DNA of 64,000 nucleotides from DATLED01 sp035525495 (GTDB lineage: Bacteria > Actinomycetota > Acidimicrobiia > Acidimicrobiales > CADCTF01), in the NCBI GenBank assembly GCA_035525495.1, contig DATLED010000098.1:3150-67149 (forward strand), given 5' to 3'. The notes under the pieces are model-generated. The model saw only the letters and a program-made list of their open reading frames with translations, did no database searches and had not been told where the DNA came from. Every line of letters begins with the position of its first letter. Position 1 is the stretch's first letter. Position numbers and translations under genes: made by a program. Positions 50,040 through 59,808 of the stretch are shown here, in pieces.

Positions 50040-51235
50040 GGCGTGACCTCCTCGACCGTGGCGGCCAGGCGACCGGACGCCAACTGGACGTCGACGCGCT
50101 GGCCGGTCGCGGCGTCCGCGGCCGACCGCAGCACGGCGCCGTCGGTGGCGCGCACCACGGCGTAGCCCCGTTCGAGCACCCGGACGGGGCTGAGCGCGTC
50201 CATCTCCCGACGCGCCGATGCGAGCGCCGTGGCTGCCGGCGCCAGCCGCCGGCGGGGGTGGACCAGCTCGAGCCGACCCACCGACCGGGCGAGGCGGTCG
50301 GCGGCCCGTTCGACGCCGGCCGTGACCGCCCGGTCGCGGTCCACGGCGCCGAGGCGGTGCTGCGCGTCGTCGAGCCGCCGAACGATCGCCGTCTCGGCGC
50401 GGGTCCACGACGCCGCCAGTTCCGCCAGCAGCGCATCCCGATCCGGGACGACGGCCGCGGCAGCCAACGACGGCGTCCCGCAGCGCAGGTCGACGACCTC
50501 ATCGCACAGGGGCCGATCGCCCTCGTGCCCGATGGCTGCGACCACCGGCGTGGACGTCGCGCAGATCGCCCGGCAGAGCTCCTCGTCGCTGAACGGGAGC
50601 AGCTGGGTGGCATCTCCCCCGCCGCGGGCGAGGATGATCACGTCGACCCCGCTGCGCAGGTCGAGGTCGCGCAAGCCCTCCATCACCGCCTCCGACGACG
50701 TCATCGTCACCTCGCGGAACACCATCGGGTACCCGGGGAACCGGGCGGCGACGACCGACTCGATGTCCGCCCGCACGGCGGCCTCGGAGCCGCACACCAC
50801 CCCGATCGATGTTGGCAGCCGCGGCAGGCGCCGCCGTGGGCGGTCGAGCAGCCCGTCGGCCCGCAGCCTCGATCGCGCCTCGGCGATCATCGCCGCGACC
50901 GCGCCCGCGCCCACCGGCACCACCTCGTCGGCGACCAGCTGCATCCGGCCCCACGAGTTGTCCCACGACAGGACGCCCGTCACCTGCACCCGCTGTCCGT
51001 CGACGACCCAAGCCCGCTTCGTCCGCGCCGCCGGCACCGTGACCGAGACCTGCGCCGCCCGGTCCTTCAACGTGAAGTACATCCGTCCGTTCGGCCTCGC
51101 CTTGGGTTGGTGGACCTCGCCCTCCACCGCGATCTTCCCGATCGAGGTGAGCGACCGCGCGATCTCGGCGCTGAGGCGCACGAGGCTGAGCCGGCGGACC
51201 GGTGAGCGCTCGGGGGCGGCGTCGAACAGGGTCAC
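50036..51235 (-). CDS. xseA: Exodeoxyribonuclease VII large subunit
   Basis: 399 residues. The OB-fold N-terminus contains VEGEVHQPKARPNGRMYFTL. The catalytic domain has IGVVCGSEAAVRADIESVV, DVIILARGGGDATQLLPFSD and STPVVAAIGHEGDRPLCDEV with the active-site Asp. A coiled C-terminus ends in SPVRVLERGYAVVRATDG. It degrades single-stranded DNA. GTG 51235 follows TAGGGT by 7 bases. Confidence 0.96.
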   Translation of the reverse strand: MTLFDAAPERSPVRRLSLVRLSAEIARSLTSIGKIAVEGEVHQPKARPNGRMYFTLKDRAAQVSVTVPAARTKRAWVVDGQRVQVTGVLSWDNSWGRMQLVADEVVPVGAGAVAAMIAEARSRLRADGLLDRPRRRLPRLPTSIGVVCGSEAAVRADIESVVAARFPGYPMVFREVTMTSSEAVMEGLRDLDLRSGVDVIILARGGGDATQLLPFSDEELCRAICATSTPVVAAIGHEGDRPLCDEVVDLRCGTPSLAAAAVVPDRDALLAELAASWTRAETAIVRRLDDAQHRLGAVDRDRAVTAGVERAADRLARSVGRLELVHPRRRLAPAATALASARREMDALSPVRVLERGYAVVRATDGAVLRSAADAATGQRVDVQLASGRLAATVEEVTP

Positions 51236-51242
51236 GCCACAG

Positions 51243-51265
51243 ACCCTATTGGGCGGCCGTAGGGT
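51243..51265. promoter_or_regulatory. Divergent leaderless promoters of xseA and the aldo/keto reductase
   Basis: Both directions use TAGGGT: minus 51243-51248, 7 bases from GTG 51235, and plus 51260-51265, 6 bases from ATG 51272. Confidence 0.65.
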
Positions 51266-51271
51266 GCTGGA

Positions 51272-52192
51272 ATGGAGACTCGAACGATCGGCAGCCTCAC
51301 CGTCTCGCTGGTGGGCGTGGGGTGCAACAACTTCGGCGGGCGCATCGATGCCGACGCCACGCAGGCGGTGGTCGATGCCGCCCTCGACGCCGGCGTCACG
51401 CTCTTCGACACGGCCGACATCTACGGCGGCACGCAGTCCGAGGTGCTCCTCGGGCAGGCCCTCGGGTCTCGGCGGGACAAGGCGGTCATCGCCACCAAGT
51501 TCGGCGGACCCGTCGCCGAGGGCAAGGGTGGTGCCAAGCCCGACTACGTCAAGGAGGCGTGCGAGGCGTCGCTGCGGCGTCTCGGCACCGACCGGATCGA
51601 CCTCTACCAGATCCACTTCCCGGACGATTCGACGCCGATCGAGGACACGCTGGCGGCGATGTCGGCGCTCGTCGACGAAGGCAAGGTCCGCGAGATCGGG
51701 TGCTCGAACTTCGACTCGAGCCGACTCGACGCCGCCGCCGGCGCGCCGGCTTCGAACACGTTCCGATCGGTCCAGAACCAGTTGTCCCTGCTCGACCGTC
51801 GCCAGGAGGCCGACACGATCGCCGCCTGCGAGCGCCATGGCCTCGGGATCCTGCCGTACTTCCCGCTGGCATCCGGGATGCTCACCGGCAAGTACCGCCG
51901 GGACGCCGAGCCGCCCGCAGGCACCCGGCTGGCCGGGCTCCCCGCCGAGCGTCGGGAGAAGGCGCTGTCGGACCGGACCTTCGACACGGTCGAGAAGCTC
52001 GAGGCCTTCGCCACCGCGCACGGCCACACGCTCCTGGAGCTGGCGATGTCGTGGCTGGCCGGGCTGCCGCAGATGGCGTCGGTGATCGCCGGCGCCACCC
52101 GGCCCGACCAGGTTCGGGACAACGCCGCCGCCGTGGGGTGGCGGCTCACCGACGACGAGCGGGCCGAGATCGACGCCCTCACCCGCCGCTGA
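51272..52192 (+). CDS. Aldo/keto reductase
   Basis: 306 residues. The barrel start is IGSLTVSLVGVGCNNFGGRI. The catalytic set is Asp and Tyr in LFDTADIYGGTQSE, Lys in IATKFGG and His in YQIHFPDD. NADPH-binding residues lie in the C-terminal SVIAGATRPDQVRDNAAAVG. Likely reduces aldehydes or ketones; substrate unknown. Leaderless start. A palindrome follows the stop. Confidence 0.94.
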   Translation: METRTIGSLTVSLVGVGCNNFGGRIDADATQAVVDAALDAGVTLFDTADIYGGTQSEVLLGQALGSRRDKAVIATKFGGPVAEGKGGAKPDYVKEACEASLRRLGTDRIDLYQIHFPDDSTPIEDTLAAMSALVDEGKVREIGCSNFDSSRLDAAAGAPASNTFRSVQNQLSLLDRRQEADTIAACERHGLGILPYFPLASGMLTGKYRRDAEPPAGTRLAGLPAERREKALSDRTFDTVEKLEAFATAHGHTLLELAMSWLAGLPQMASVIAGATRPDQVRDNAAAVGWRLTDDERAEIDALTRR

Positions 52193-52193
52193 A

Positions 52194-52244
52194 GCGCTTT
52201 GGGCGCGCTCAGTTCGACATGTCGACCTGAGCGCGCCCAAACGC
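52194..52244. repeat. CTTTG-framed palindrome 3
   Basis: Arms TTTGGGCGCGCTCAG (52198-52212) and CTGAGCGCGCCCAAA (52227-52241) are perfect. Outer GCG/CGC adds three pairs with a bulged C, and the interior TCGACATGTCGA is itself a palindrome. It lies between convergent aldo/keto reductase and surface-protein genes. Confidence 0.92.
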
Positions 52245-52266
52245 AACGAGCGATGTTGCGGTCCGG

Positions 52267-53190
52267 CTAGCGGTCGGCGCGCTTGAGGGCGAAGCCGATG
52301 GCCAGGAGTCCGAGGGCCACGGCGAGCGCCGTGAGCGTCAGGCTGAAGCCGGTGCGGGCCAGGACGGCACCCAGGACCGACGTGCCTGCGGCGGCGACGC
52401 CACCCGAGGCGGCGACGGCCGCCGGGACCGGCGAGCGCTCGATCTCGAGACCGAGGACCTGCGCTTCGGGCCGAGGAGCGTTCGTCAGCTCGCTGGCGAG
52501 GACGGCGCCCGGAGCGACCGAGGCCGCCGTCGCAACGGTGCCGAGGGTGGTGCATCCGGCGGGCATGACACCACCCGTGGGCCGCGCATCGGCGTGCGGG
52601 CAGGTGTTGTTCGTCTGGGTGATGACGCGGACCACGGTCTCGCCCTCGACCTCGGTCTCCTTCTGGGTCTTGCCCTCGACCTCGGGCTTGCCGCACTCGT
52701 CATCCTTGGCCGCACCCGCGGGCATCGCCCTGGTGCACTCGTGCTCCTCGGCGACCTCGAACCCGGTGTCGATCTTCTGGGGGTGGCGGCCACACCAGCC
52801 GTTGTTGTCGTCCTCGAAGTCGTCGTCGTTCCCGCACCCGTTGTTGCCGTCCTGGTCGGCCGCATCGATGCCGCCCGCTCCGTCCGGCTTGTCGGCGCCG
52901 CCGTTGGAGGCGCCGTCGGGGTCCGAGGTGGACGCGCCCTGGTTGCCACTGCCGCCGTTCTCGACGCTGCGGTCCTTGCCGGAGGGATGGCGATCATCGC
53001 CCGAGTCCGCCACGTTGTTGGGCGTGCCGTCGTCGTTGGTGTCGGTGTTCTCGGTGACGGTCGCCCGGGAGCCTTTGGAGTCGCCCTTGCCGCCGCCACC
53101 GGCGAACGCCGGGCTGGCAAAGCTGAAGACCAGGGCGAGCAGTGCGGCGGCGGAAGCGGCACTGCGACGGTGCGTCGAGGAAAACCTCAT
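52267..53190 (-). CDS. Secreted surface protein with LAxTG-type sorting signal
   Basis: 307 residues. A signal peptide (AASAAALLALVFSFASPAFA) precedes a Gly/Asp/Asn/Ser-rich low-complexity region. A middle part carries eight cysteines, including GCGNDDDFEDDNNGWCG and HECTRAMP. The C-terminus is LARTG, a hydrophobic stretch and KRADR, the layout of a class E sortase LAxTG signal. The function is unknown. GGAAGGAA precedes the ATG. A 124-base leader region separates it from treZ. Confidence 0.78.
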   Translation of the reverse strand: MRFSSTHRRSAASAAALLALVFSFASPAFAGGGGKGDSKGSRATVTENTDTNDDGTPNNVADSGDDRHPSGKDRSVENGGSGNQGASTSDPDGASNGGADKPDGAGGIDAADQDGNNGCGNDDDFEDDNNGWCGRHPQKIDTGFEVAEEHECTRAMPAGAAKDDECGKPEVEGKTQKETEVEGETVVRVITQTNNTCPHADARPTGGVMPAGCTTLGTVATAASVAPGAVLASELTNAPRPEAQVLGLEIERSPVPAAVAASGGVAAAGTSVLGAVLARTGFSLTLTALAVALGLLAIGFALKRADR

Positions 53191-53314
53191 AAGTCGCTGT
53201 TCCTTCCCGGCGCGCCAGCGCCGTCTGTCGTTGGGACCGGGTGACCCGAAGGCCGTGGTCGTGCGGTTACTAAGGGTGGTATGCCCACGGGCGACACCGC
53301 GAAAACCGAACGGA

Positions 53315-55030
53315 CTAGTCCGCCACGACGACCGCTCGTGGCGGGACCTCGAGCGCGGCTTCGCCGACCGCGACTGCCGGCGTGGAGGAGAGCCGCACCC
53401 GGCCCAGACCGGGGGGCACCGCCCACGGCGAGTCCCCCAGGTTCACCGCGATCGCCACGCAACCGCGGCGCACCAACAGGTGACGGGCCTCCTCGTCGAC
53501 CTCGACGTCCACCCGCGAGAGATCACCGTCGGTGAGGTCGGGGTGGGAGCGGCGGAAGCGGATCAGGTCGCGGTGCCACGCCAGCAGGTCGGCGGGCGCG
53601 CCAGTGGCCAGCGGCTCCGACCAGTCCAGGCGGGAGCGGTCGAACGTGGCCACGTCCTGGGGGTCGGGCACGTCCTCGGGCCTCCATCCGAAGGACGAGA
53701 ACTCCCGCCGCCTCCCCTCGGAGACGGCCCGTCCGAGGTCCTCGTCGGGATGGTCGGTGAAGTACTGGAACGGCGTCGACGCGCCCCACTCCTCACCCAT
53801 GAACAGCATCGGGACGAACGGCGAGGTCAGGACGAGCGCCGCCGCCACCCGCAACAGGTCGTCGTCGAGGAGGTGCGACGACCGCTCGCCGATGGCTCGG
53901 TTGCCGATCTGGTCGTGGTCCTGCAGGTAGCCGAGGAACCGGGATCCCGAGATGCCGGCCGGCACCCGTCCGTGGCGGCGCCCCCGGTCAGGGGCGAAGT
54001 CCCCGGCGTACACGAACGCCCGCCGCAGCGCGGTCGCCAGCTGCTCGAGCGACCCGAAGTCGGCGTAGTAGCCCGAGCGCTCACCGGTCAGCGCGGCGTG
54101 GAGCGCGTGGTGGAAGTCGTCGCTCCACTGCGCGTCGATGCCGTACCCGCCGACCTCCCGACGGGCGACGACGCGCGGGTCGTTCAGGTCGCTCTCGGCG
54201 ATGAGGAAGAGGGTCCGGCCGACCGCCGACTGCAGCACCTCCACCTCGATCGCCATCTCCTCGAGCAGGTGCATGGCGGAGGTGTCGACCAGCGCGTGGA
54301 CGGCGTCGATGCGCAGCCCGTCGCAGTGGTAGTCGCGGAGCCACATCAGAGCGTTGTCGAGGAAGAACCGGCGGACCTCGTCGCTCCCGCGGTCGTCGAG
54401 GTTGACCGCCATGCCCCACGGCGTCTCGTACTTGTCGGTGAAGTACGGACCGAACTCGCCGAGGTGGTTCCCCGCGGGACCGAGGTGGTTGTAGACGACG
54501 TCCATGACGACGGCGAGGCCCGCGTCGTGCGCCGCGTCGACGAGCCTCTTCAGCCCGTCGGGTCCGCCATAGGCGTGGTGGGGGGCATACAGGTCGGCGC
54601 CGTCGTACCCCCATCCCCGCGACCCGGGAAACTCGTTGACCGGGAGCAGCTCGATCACGTCGACGCCGAGGTCGACGAGGTGGGGCAGCTTCTCGACGAC
54701 GCCGTCGAACGTGCCGGCGGGGGTGAACGTCCCGACGTGCAGCTCATAGACGACGGCGCTGGCCAGAGGAAGTCCCCGCCACGCCGAGTCGGTCCAACCG
54801 AAGGCCGCGTGGTCGACGACCGCGGACAAGCCGTCGACGCCGTCGGGCTGCGACGGGGAACGTGGGTCGGGCCGGGTGTCGCCTCCGTCGATCGAGAACC
54901 CGTACCGGCGACCATCGGCGTCGGCCGACCACCAGCCCCGCTCGCCCTGGGTCATGGACATGCGCTGGCCGTCGACGACCACGTCGACCGAACGCCCGGC
55001 GTTCGGCGCCCACACCTCGAACCTGGTCAC
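53315..55030 (-). CDS. treZ: Maltooligosyltrehalose trehalohydrolase
   Basis: 571 residues. An N-terminal CBM48-like domain (VTRFEVWAPNAGRSVDVVVD) precedes a GH13 barrel with LPVNEFPGSRGWGYDGADLY, VVMDVVYNHLGPAGNHLGEF, the nucleophile in GLRIDAVHAL, the acid in IAESDLNDPR and LQDHDQIGNRA. It releases trehalose from maltooligosyltrehalose. GTG 55030 overlaps treY as GTGA. Last gene of the treXYZ unit. Confidence 0.95.
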   Translation of the reverse strand: MTRFEVWAPNAGRSVDVVVDGQRMSMTQGERGWWSADADGRRYGFSIDGGDTRPDPRSPSQPDGVDGLSAVVDHAAFGWTDSAWRGLPLASAVVYELHVGTFTPAGTFDGVVEKLPHLVDLGVDVIELLPVNEFPGSRGWGYDGADLYAPHHAYGGPDGLKRLVDAAHDAGLAVVMDVVYNHLGPAGNHLGEFGPYFTDKYETPWGMAVNLDDRGSDEVRRFFLDNALMWLRDYHCDGLRIDAVHALVDTSAMHLLEEMAIEVEVLQSAVGRTLFLIAESDLNDPRVVARREVGGYGIDAQWSDDFHHALHAALTGERSGYYADFGSLEQLATALRRAFVYAGDFAPDRGRRHGRVPAGISGSRFLGYLQDHDQIGNRAIGERSSHLLDDDLLRVAAALVLTSPFVPMLFMGEEWGASTPFQYFTDHPDEDLGRAVSEGRRREFSSFGWRPEDVPDPQDVATFDRSRLDWSEPLATGAPADLLAWHRDLIRFRRSHPDLTDGDLSRVDVEVDEEARHLLVRRGCVAIAVNLGDSPWAVPPGLGRVRLSSTPAVAVGEAALEVPPRAVVVAD

Positions 55031-57588
55031 CTTGCCCCTTCCACTCCGCCCACCCCGAGAACGTCCTTGCCGTCCACGAGCACGGCGACGGGCCGACCCG
55101 AGAGGACGTCGGCATACGTGGTCGATCCGTCGACGGGATCGCTCAGCGGAAAGCGACAGGCGACCACGACCAGCGCCCCGCCGGCGCGCGAGAAGGCGAC
55201 GATCCGGTCCGCGTCGGGTCCATCGACCGGCAACGGCTCGTACCCAGCATCGACGTCGAAGAGCTCGGGCCGCTCGCGTCGCAGGTGCAACAGCGTGCGG
55301 ATCAACCGCAGCTTCGGCGAACCTCCCTCGGCCAGCAGCCGCCTCCGAAGGTCGTAGTCGACGGGCCGGCGGTTGTCGGGGTCGACGAGCGACAGCTCCC
55401 ACAGCTCGGTCCCCTGGTACAGGTCGGGGACGCCCGGGCACGTGAGCTTCAGCGTGGTCTGCACCAGCGAGTTCCACTCGCCGGCGGCGACCAACCGCGT
55501 CGCCTCCAGGAACGATTCGACGTCGGCGACGAAGGCGTCGTTGGCCAGGACGCGAGCGGCGAAGTCGGCCACCGCCTCGTCGTACTCGGGGACGGCGTCG
55601 ATCCACGACGTGTGGAGCTTCGCCTCCTTGGTGGCCTTCTCGAGGTAGGCCGCGAGGCGGTCGGCCGGCAACGGCCACGCACCGACGATCGTCTGGTACA
55701 GCAGGTACTCGGTGTCGCGGTCGATCCCGCTGTCACCGTGCATCGCCGACCACCGATCCACGGCCTCGCCCCACGCGTCACCGATCTCGGGCAGCGCCGC
55801 CAGCCGAGCCCGCACGTCCTCGCTCCGCTTCGTGTCGTGGGTCGACGTCGCCAGCATCGGCCGGCCCTCGGCGTCGGCCGTTCGTCGCTCGTGGAACGCC
55901 GCGACGGAACACCCGAAGCGCGCGGGCTCGCCGCCGACCTCGTTCAACGACACGAGTCGCACGTACCGGTAGAAGACGGTGTCCTCGACGGCCTTGGCCA
56001 TCACCGGCGCGCTCACCTGCTGGAACCGCTCGGCCAGCTCGACCTCGGCGGCGCCCTCGTAGCGGAGCACGAGCAGGTCGCCGAGGAAGCCGAACAGCTC
56101 GCGGTCGAGGTCCGGGCGCGCCTCGACCGCCCGCTCCACCGCGCGGGAGACGATCTCGACGTCCTCGCCGTCGACCGTCGAGCCGCCGACGACGTACGTG
56201 CGGTACACATCGAAGGCGGCGATCACCTCGCGCAGCGCATCGCGAAGGTCGCCTCGCGTGTAATCCCGGTAGCGCCGATGGCCCTCGGCGACGACGGCGA
56301 ACTGCGCCGTCAGGCGTTCGACGTCGGCGGCCAGGACCGTCCGCATGATCTCGAGCTTCGCCCCGCGGGCCAGCTCTTCCACGTCGGTCGCGGCGCCGGT
56401 GAACCGGGCGTAGACGTCGGTCATCGCCTGCTCACGCGACGGATCGTGGAGCAGCGCGTTGACCTGGACGAGGAAGTCGTAGCCCGACGTCCCCTCGACG
56501 GGCCACGACGTCCGCAACCGCTCGTCGCCCTCGAGGATCTTCTCGACCGTCAGGTACGTCGACGGACCGGCCGCCGCCCGCAACCGTTCGAGGTATGCCA
56601 ACGGGTCGCGGAGGCCGTCGACGTGGTCGACCCGCAGGCCGTCGACGGTTCCGTCGGCCACGAGCTGCAGGACGAGCTCATGGGTGTCGGCGAAGACCTC
56701 CTCGTCCTCCGTTCGGACCGCCACGAGGGTGGTGATGTCGAAGAACCGCCGATAGTCGAGCTCCCGGCCGGCGGTCCGCCAGAAGGCGAGCCGGTAGTTC
56801 TGCCGTTCGAGCAGGACGTCGAGCACCTCGAGGTCGTCGTTGACGGCCTTGACCTCCTCGTCGATGGCACTCCCGATCGTCAGGTCGGCCGCGCACAGCT
56901 CGGCCAACCGCTGCCGCAGCACCTCCTTGTCGCGGTGGCGCTCGAGCACGCTGTCGCGATCGGTCAGGAGCGCATGTGGCAGGCGACCGAAGGCCGTCGC
57001 CAACGATGCGAGCTCGTCCGACGGGACCCGTTCCTCGGCCCGCGCCAGCAGGTCGTCGACGGTGCGGGGCGATATCGGCAGCTCGTGCTCGTGGTATCGG
57101 ACCGAGAACGAGCCGCCGTCACGGAGGAGCTCGAGCTCACCGTTCTCGAGGACCCGTCCGTAGTGATCGCCGAGGATGGGGACGAGCACCTGGGCGATGA
57201 GCTTTCGCTCCGGCGGGTCCCAGTCGATGTCGAAGTAGGTGGCATACCGGGACGACGGGCCGTTCTCGAGCACGTCCCACCACCAGGCATTGGCCCGTCC
57301 CGCGACCGCCATGTGGTTGGGGACGATGTCGAGCACCTGGCCGATGCCGTTGGCCTGCAGGGCCGCCGTCATGCGGGCGTGGGCCACGGCGCCGCCGAGC
57401 TCCTCGTTCAGGCGGTGGTGGTCGACGACGTCGTAGCCGTGGGTCGAGCCCGGCGCCGCCTGCAGGTAGGGCGAGCAGTAGAGGTGGCTGACGCCGAGGT
57501 CGGCGAGGTACGGCGCCAGCGCAGCCGCGTCGTCGAAGGTGAAGCCTGCGTGCAGCTGCACCCGGTAGGTCGCGCGGACGTCTGTCAC
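55027..57588 (-). CDS. treY: Maltooligosyltrehalose synthase
   Basis: 853 residues. Signatures are ATYRVQLHAGFTFDDAAAL, HLYCSPYLQAAPGSTHGYDV, LDIVPNHMAVAGRANAWWWD, GLRVDHVDGLRDP, LTVEKILEGDE and ATSTHDTKRSEDVRARLAAL. It rearranges the reducing end of maltodextrins into an alpha,alpha-1,1 bond. GTG 57588 overlaps treX as GTGA. Confidence 0.97.
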   Translation of the reverse strand: MTDVRATYRVQLHAGFTFDDAAALAPYLADLGVSHLYCSPYLQAAPGSTHGYDVVDHHRLNEELGGAVAHARMTAALQANGIGQVLDIVPNHMAVAGRANAWWWDVLENGPSSRYATYFDIDWDPPERKLIAQVLVPILGDHYGRVLENGELELLRDGGSFSVRYHEHELPISPRTVDDLLARAEERVPSDELASLATAFGRLPHALLTDRDSVLERHRDKEVLRQRLAELCAADLTIGSAIDEEVKAVNDDLEVLDVLLERQNYRLAFWRTAGRELDYRRFFDITTLVAVRTEDEEVFADTHELVLQLVADGTVDGLRVDHVDGLRDPLAYLERLRAAAGPSTYLTVEKILEGDERLRTSWPVEGTSGYDFLVQVNALLHDPSREQAMTDVYARFTGAATDVEELARGAKLEIMRTVLAADVERLTAQFAVVAEGHRRYRDYTRGDLRDALREVIAAFDVYRTYVVGGSTVDGEDVEIVSRAVERAVEARPDLDRELFGFLGDLLVLRYEGAAEVELAERFQQVSAPVMAKAVEDTVFYRYVRLVSLNEVGGEPARFGCSVAAFHERRTADAEGRPMLATSTHDTKRSEDVRARLAALPEIGDAWGEAVDRWSAMHGDSGIDRDTEYLLYQTIVGAWPLPADRLAAYLEKATKEAKLHTSWIDAVPEYDEAVADFAARVLANDAFVADVESFLEATRLVAAGEWNSLVQTTLKLTCPGVPDLYQGTELWELSLVDPDNRRPVDYDLRRRLLAEGGSPKLRLIRTLLHLRRERPELFDVDAGYEPLPVDGPDADRIVAFSRAGGALVVVACRFPLSDPVDGSTTYADVLSGRPVAVLVDGKDVLGVGGVEGAR

Positions 57589-59729
57589 GACGGGGGGCGG
57601 CGGAGCACGACGACCGAGCGCGCCTCGACCGGCACGTCGTCCCCCGCCTTGTACTGACGCGACGCGTCGGCGGCCAACGGCTCGGCCGTGTCGAACGCCA
57701 GGTCCCACTGCTCGCCGTACCCGCCTTCGGGGATCGTGAAGTCGATCGGCTCATGGTGCGCCGAGAAGAGCAACAGCAACGAGTCGTCGACGATGCGCTC
57801 GCCGCGGGGGCTCAGGTTGGGGATCTCGTCGCCGTTGAGGAACACGCCGAGGACCTTGGCGTAACCGGCGTCCCAGTCGGCGTCGGTCATCTCCAGGCCG
57901 TCCGGGTTGAACCAGGCGATGTCCTTCAACTCCGTCCCACGGATCGAGCGGCCCTGGAACCAGCGGCGGCGCCGGAGCACCGGATGGCTGCGGCGGAAGT
58001 CCATGAGCCGCCGCGTGAACCCGAGCAGCTCGAGGTTGTCATCGCGCTGGCTCCAGTCGAACCACGAGATCTCGTTGTCCTGGCAATAGGCGTTGTTGTT
58101 GCCGCCCTGCGTCCGCCCCATCTCGTCGCCGCCGAGCAGCATCGGCACGCCCTGGGAGAGGAACAGTGTCGACAGGAAGTTGCGCTGCTGGCGCTCGCGG
58201 AGGGTGCACACGTCGGGATCGTCGGTTCGCCCTTCAGCGCCGCAGTTCCACGACCGGTTGTGGGAGTCGCCGTCGTTGTTGTCCTCCCCGTTCGCCTCGT
58301 TGTGCTTCTCGTTGTAGGAGACGAGGTCGTCGAGCGTGAACCCGTCGTGGGCGGTGATGAAGTTGATCGACGCGACAGGCCGGCGGTCGTCGCCATAGAG
58401 GTCGGAGCTACCGGTCAGCCGGTAGGCGAACTCGGAGACGCCCGCCTCCTCGCCCCGCCAGTAGTCGCGGATCGTGTCGCGGTACTTGCCGTTCCACTCC
58501 TGCCACAACGGCGGGAAGTTGCCGACCTGATAGCCGCCCTCGCCCACGTCCCAGGGCTCGGCGATGAGCTTGACCCCGCTGACGATCGGGTCCTGTTGGA
58601 TGACGTCGAAGAACGCCGAGAGGCGGTCGACCTCGTGGAGCTCGCGGGCCAGCGTCGACGCGAGGTCGAAGCGGAACCCGTCGACGTGCATCTCCGTCAC
58701 CCAGTACCGCAGCGAGTCCATCAGGAGCTGCAGGACGTTCGGGTGGCGCATGCTGAGGCTGTTGCCCGTACCCGTGTAGTCCATGTAGTGACGCTCGTCG
58801 CCGTCCATCAGGCGGTAGTACGAGACGTTGTCGATGCCCTTGAACGACAGCGTGGGTCCGAGGTGGTTGCCCTCGGCGGTGTGGTTGTAGACGACGTCGA
58901 GGATGACCTCGATGCCGGCATCGTGCAGTGCCTTGACCATGGCCTTGAACTCGTGGACCTGCTGGCCGGCGGAGCCGCCCGCGCTATACGGAGCGTGGGG
59001 CGCGAAGTACCCGATGGTGTTGTAGCCCCAGTAGTTGTGGAGCCCCTTCTGCTGGAGCGTGTCGTCATCGACGAACTGGTGCACGGGCAGCAGCTCGACC
59101 GCCGTCACGCCCAACAGGTGCAGGTGCTCGATGGCCTCCGGACGCGCGAGGGCCGCGTACGTCCCGCGCAGCTCCTCGGGGATCGTCGGGTGCAGCTTGG
59201 TGAAGCCCTTGACATGGACCTCGTAGATCATCGACTCGTGCAGCGGCGTGCCGGGCGGGCGGTCATCGCCCCAGTCGAAGTCGCTCCCATCGACGACCAC
59301 CGACTTGGGCACGAAGGCGGCGCTGTCGTCGTCGTTGCGCCCGAGGTCCTTCTCCTCGGCGTCGAAGTGATAGCCGTACATCGACTCGTCCCACTCCACC
59401 TGGCCATCGATGGCCTTGGCGTAGGGGTCGATCAGGAGCTTGTTCGGATTGCACCGGTGGCCGTTGGCGGGGTCGAACGGGCCGTGGACGCGAAAGCCGT
59501 ACCGCTGCCCGGCGCGGATGCCGGGCACGTAGCCGTGGAAGCGGTGGGCCGTGACCTCGGGGAGGCGGAGGCGCGTCTCGACCAGTGGTCCTCCCGCTCC
59601 GCCCACCCCCTCGTCGAACAAGCAGAGATCCACGGCTTCGCCGTGCTCGGAGAACAGTGAGAAGTTGGTCCCTTCCCTGTCCGGCGTGGCGCCGACGGGA
59701 TAGGGACGGCCCGGCCAGACGTCCATCAT
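57585..59729 (-). CDS. treX: Glycogen debranching enzyme (TreX/GlgX)
   Basis: 714 residues. Signatures are YPVGATPDREGTNFSLFSEH, VHVKGFTKLHPTIPEELRGT, GYNTIGYFAPHAPYS, VILDVVYNHTAEGNHLGPTL, GFRFDLASTLARE, LIAEPWDVGEGGYQVGNFPP and INFITAHDGFTLDDLVSY. It cuts alpha-1,6 branches of glycogen, feeding TreY. First gene of the operon. GGGGGGTAGCAGG lies just before ATG 59729, serving as ribosome-binding site or -10. Confidence 0.96.
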   Translation of the reverse strand: MMDVWPGRPYPVGATPDREGTNFSLFSEHGEAVDLCLFDEGVGGAGGPLVETRLRLPEVTAHRFHGYVPGIRAGQRYGFRVHGPFDPANGHRCNPNKLLIDPYAKAIDGQVEWDESMYGYHFDAEEKDLGRNDDDSAAFVPKSVVVDGSDFDWGDDRPPGTPLHESMIYEVHVKGFTKLHPTIPEELRGTYAALARPEAIEHLHLLGVTAVELLPVHQFVDDDTLQQKGLHNYWGYNTIGYFAPHAPYSAGGSAGQQVHEFKAMVKALHDAGIEVILDVVYNHTAEGNHLGPTLSFKGIDNVSYYRLMDGDERHYMDYTGTGNSLSMRHPNVLQLLMDSLRYWVTEMHVDGFRFDLASTLARELHEVDRLSAFFDVIQQDPIVSGVKLIAEPWDVGEGGYQVGNFPPLWQEWNGKYRDTIRDYWRGEEAGVSEFAYRLTGSSDLYGDDRRPVASINFITAHDGFTLDDLVSYNEKHNEANGEDNNDGDSHNRSWNCGAEGRTDDPDVCTLRERQQRNFLSTLFLSQGVPMLLGGDEMGRTQGGNNNAYCQDNEISWFDWSQRDDNLELLGFTRRLMDFRRSHPVLRRRRWFQGRSIRGTELKDIAWFNPDGLEMTDADWDAGYAKVLGVFLNGDEIPNLSPRGERIVDDSLLLLFSAHHEPIDFTIPEGGYGEQWDLAFDTAEPLAADASRQYKAGDDVPVEARSVVVLRRPPS

Positions 59730-59808
59730 CGCCTGCTACCCCCCATCGGACCCGCCTACGCTCCCCGACGCGGATCGACCGGAGTCGCCGGCCCGATCGC
59801 GGCCAGGG

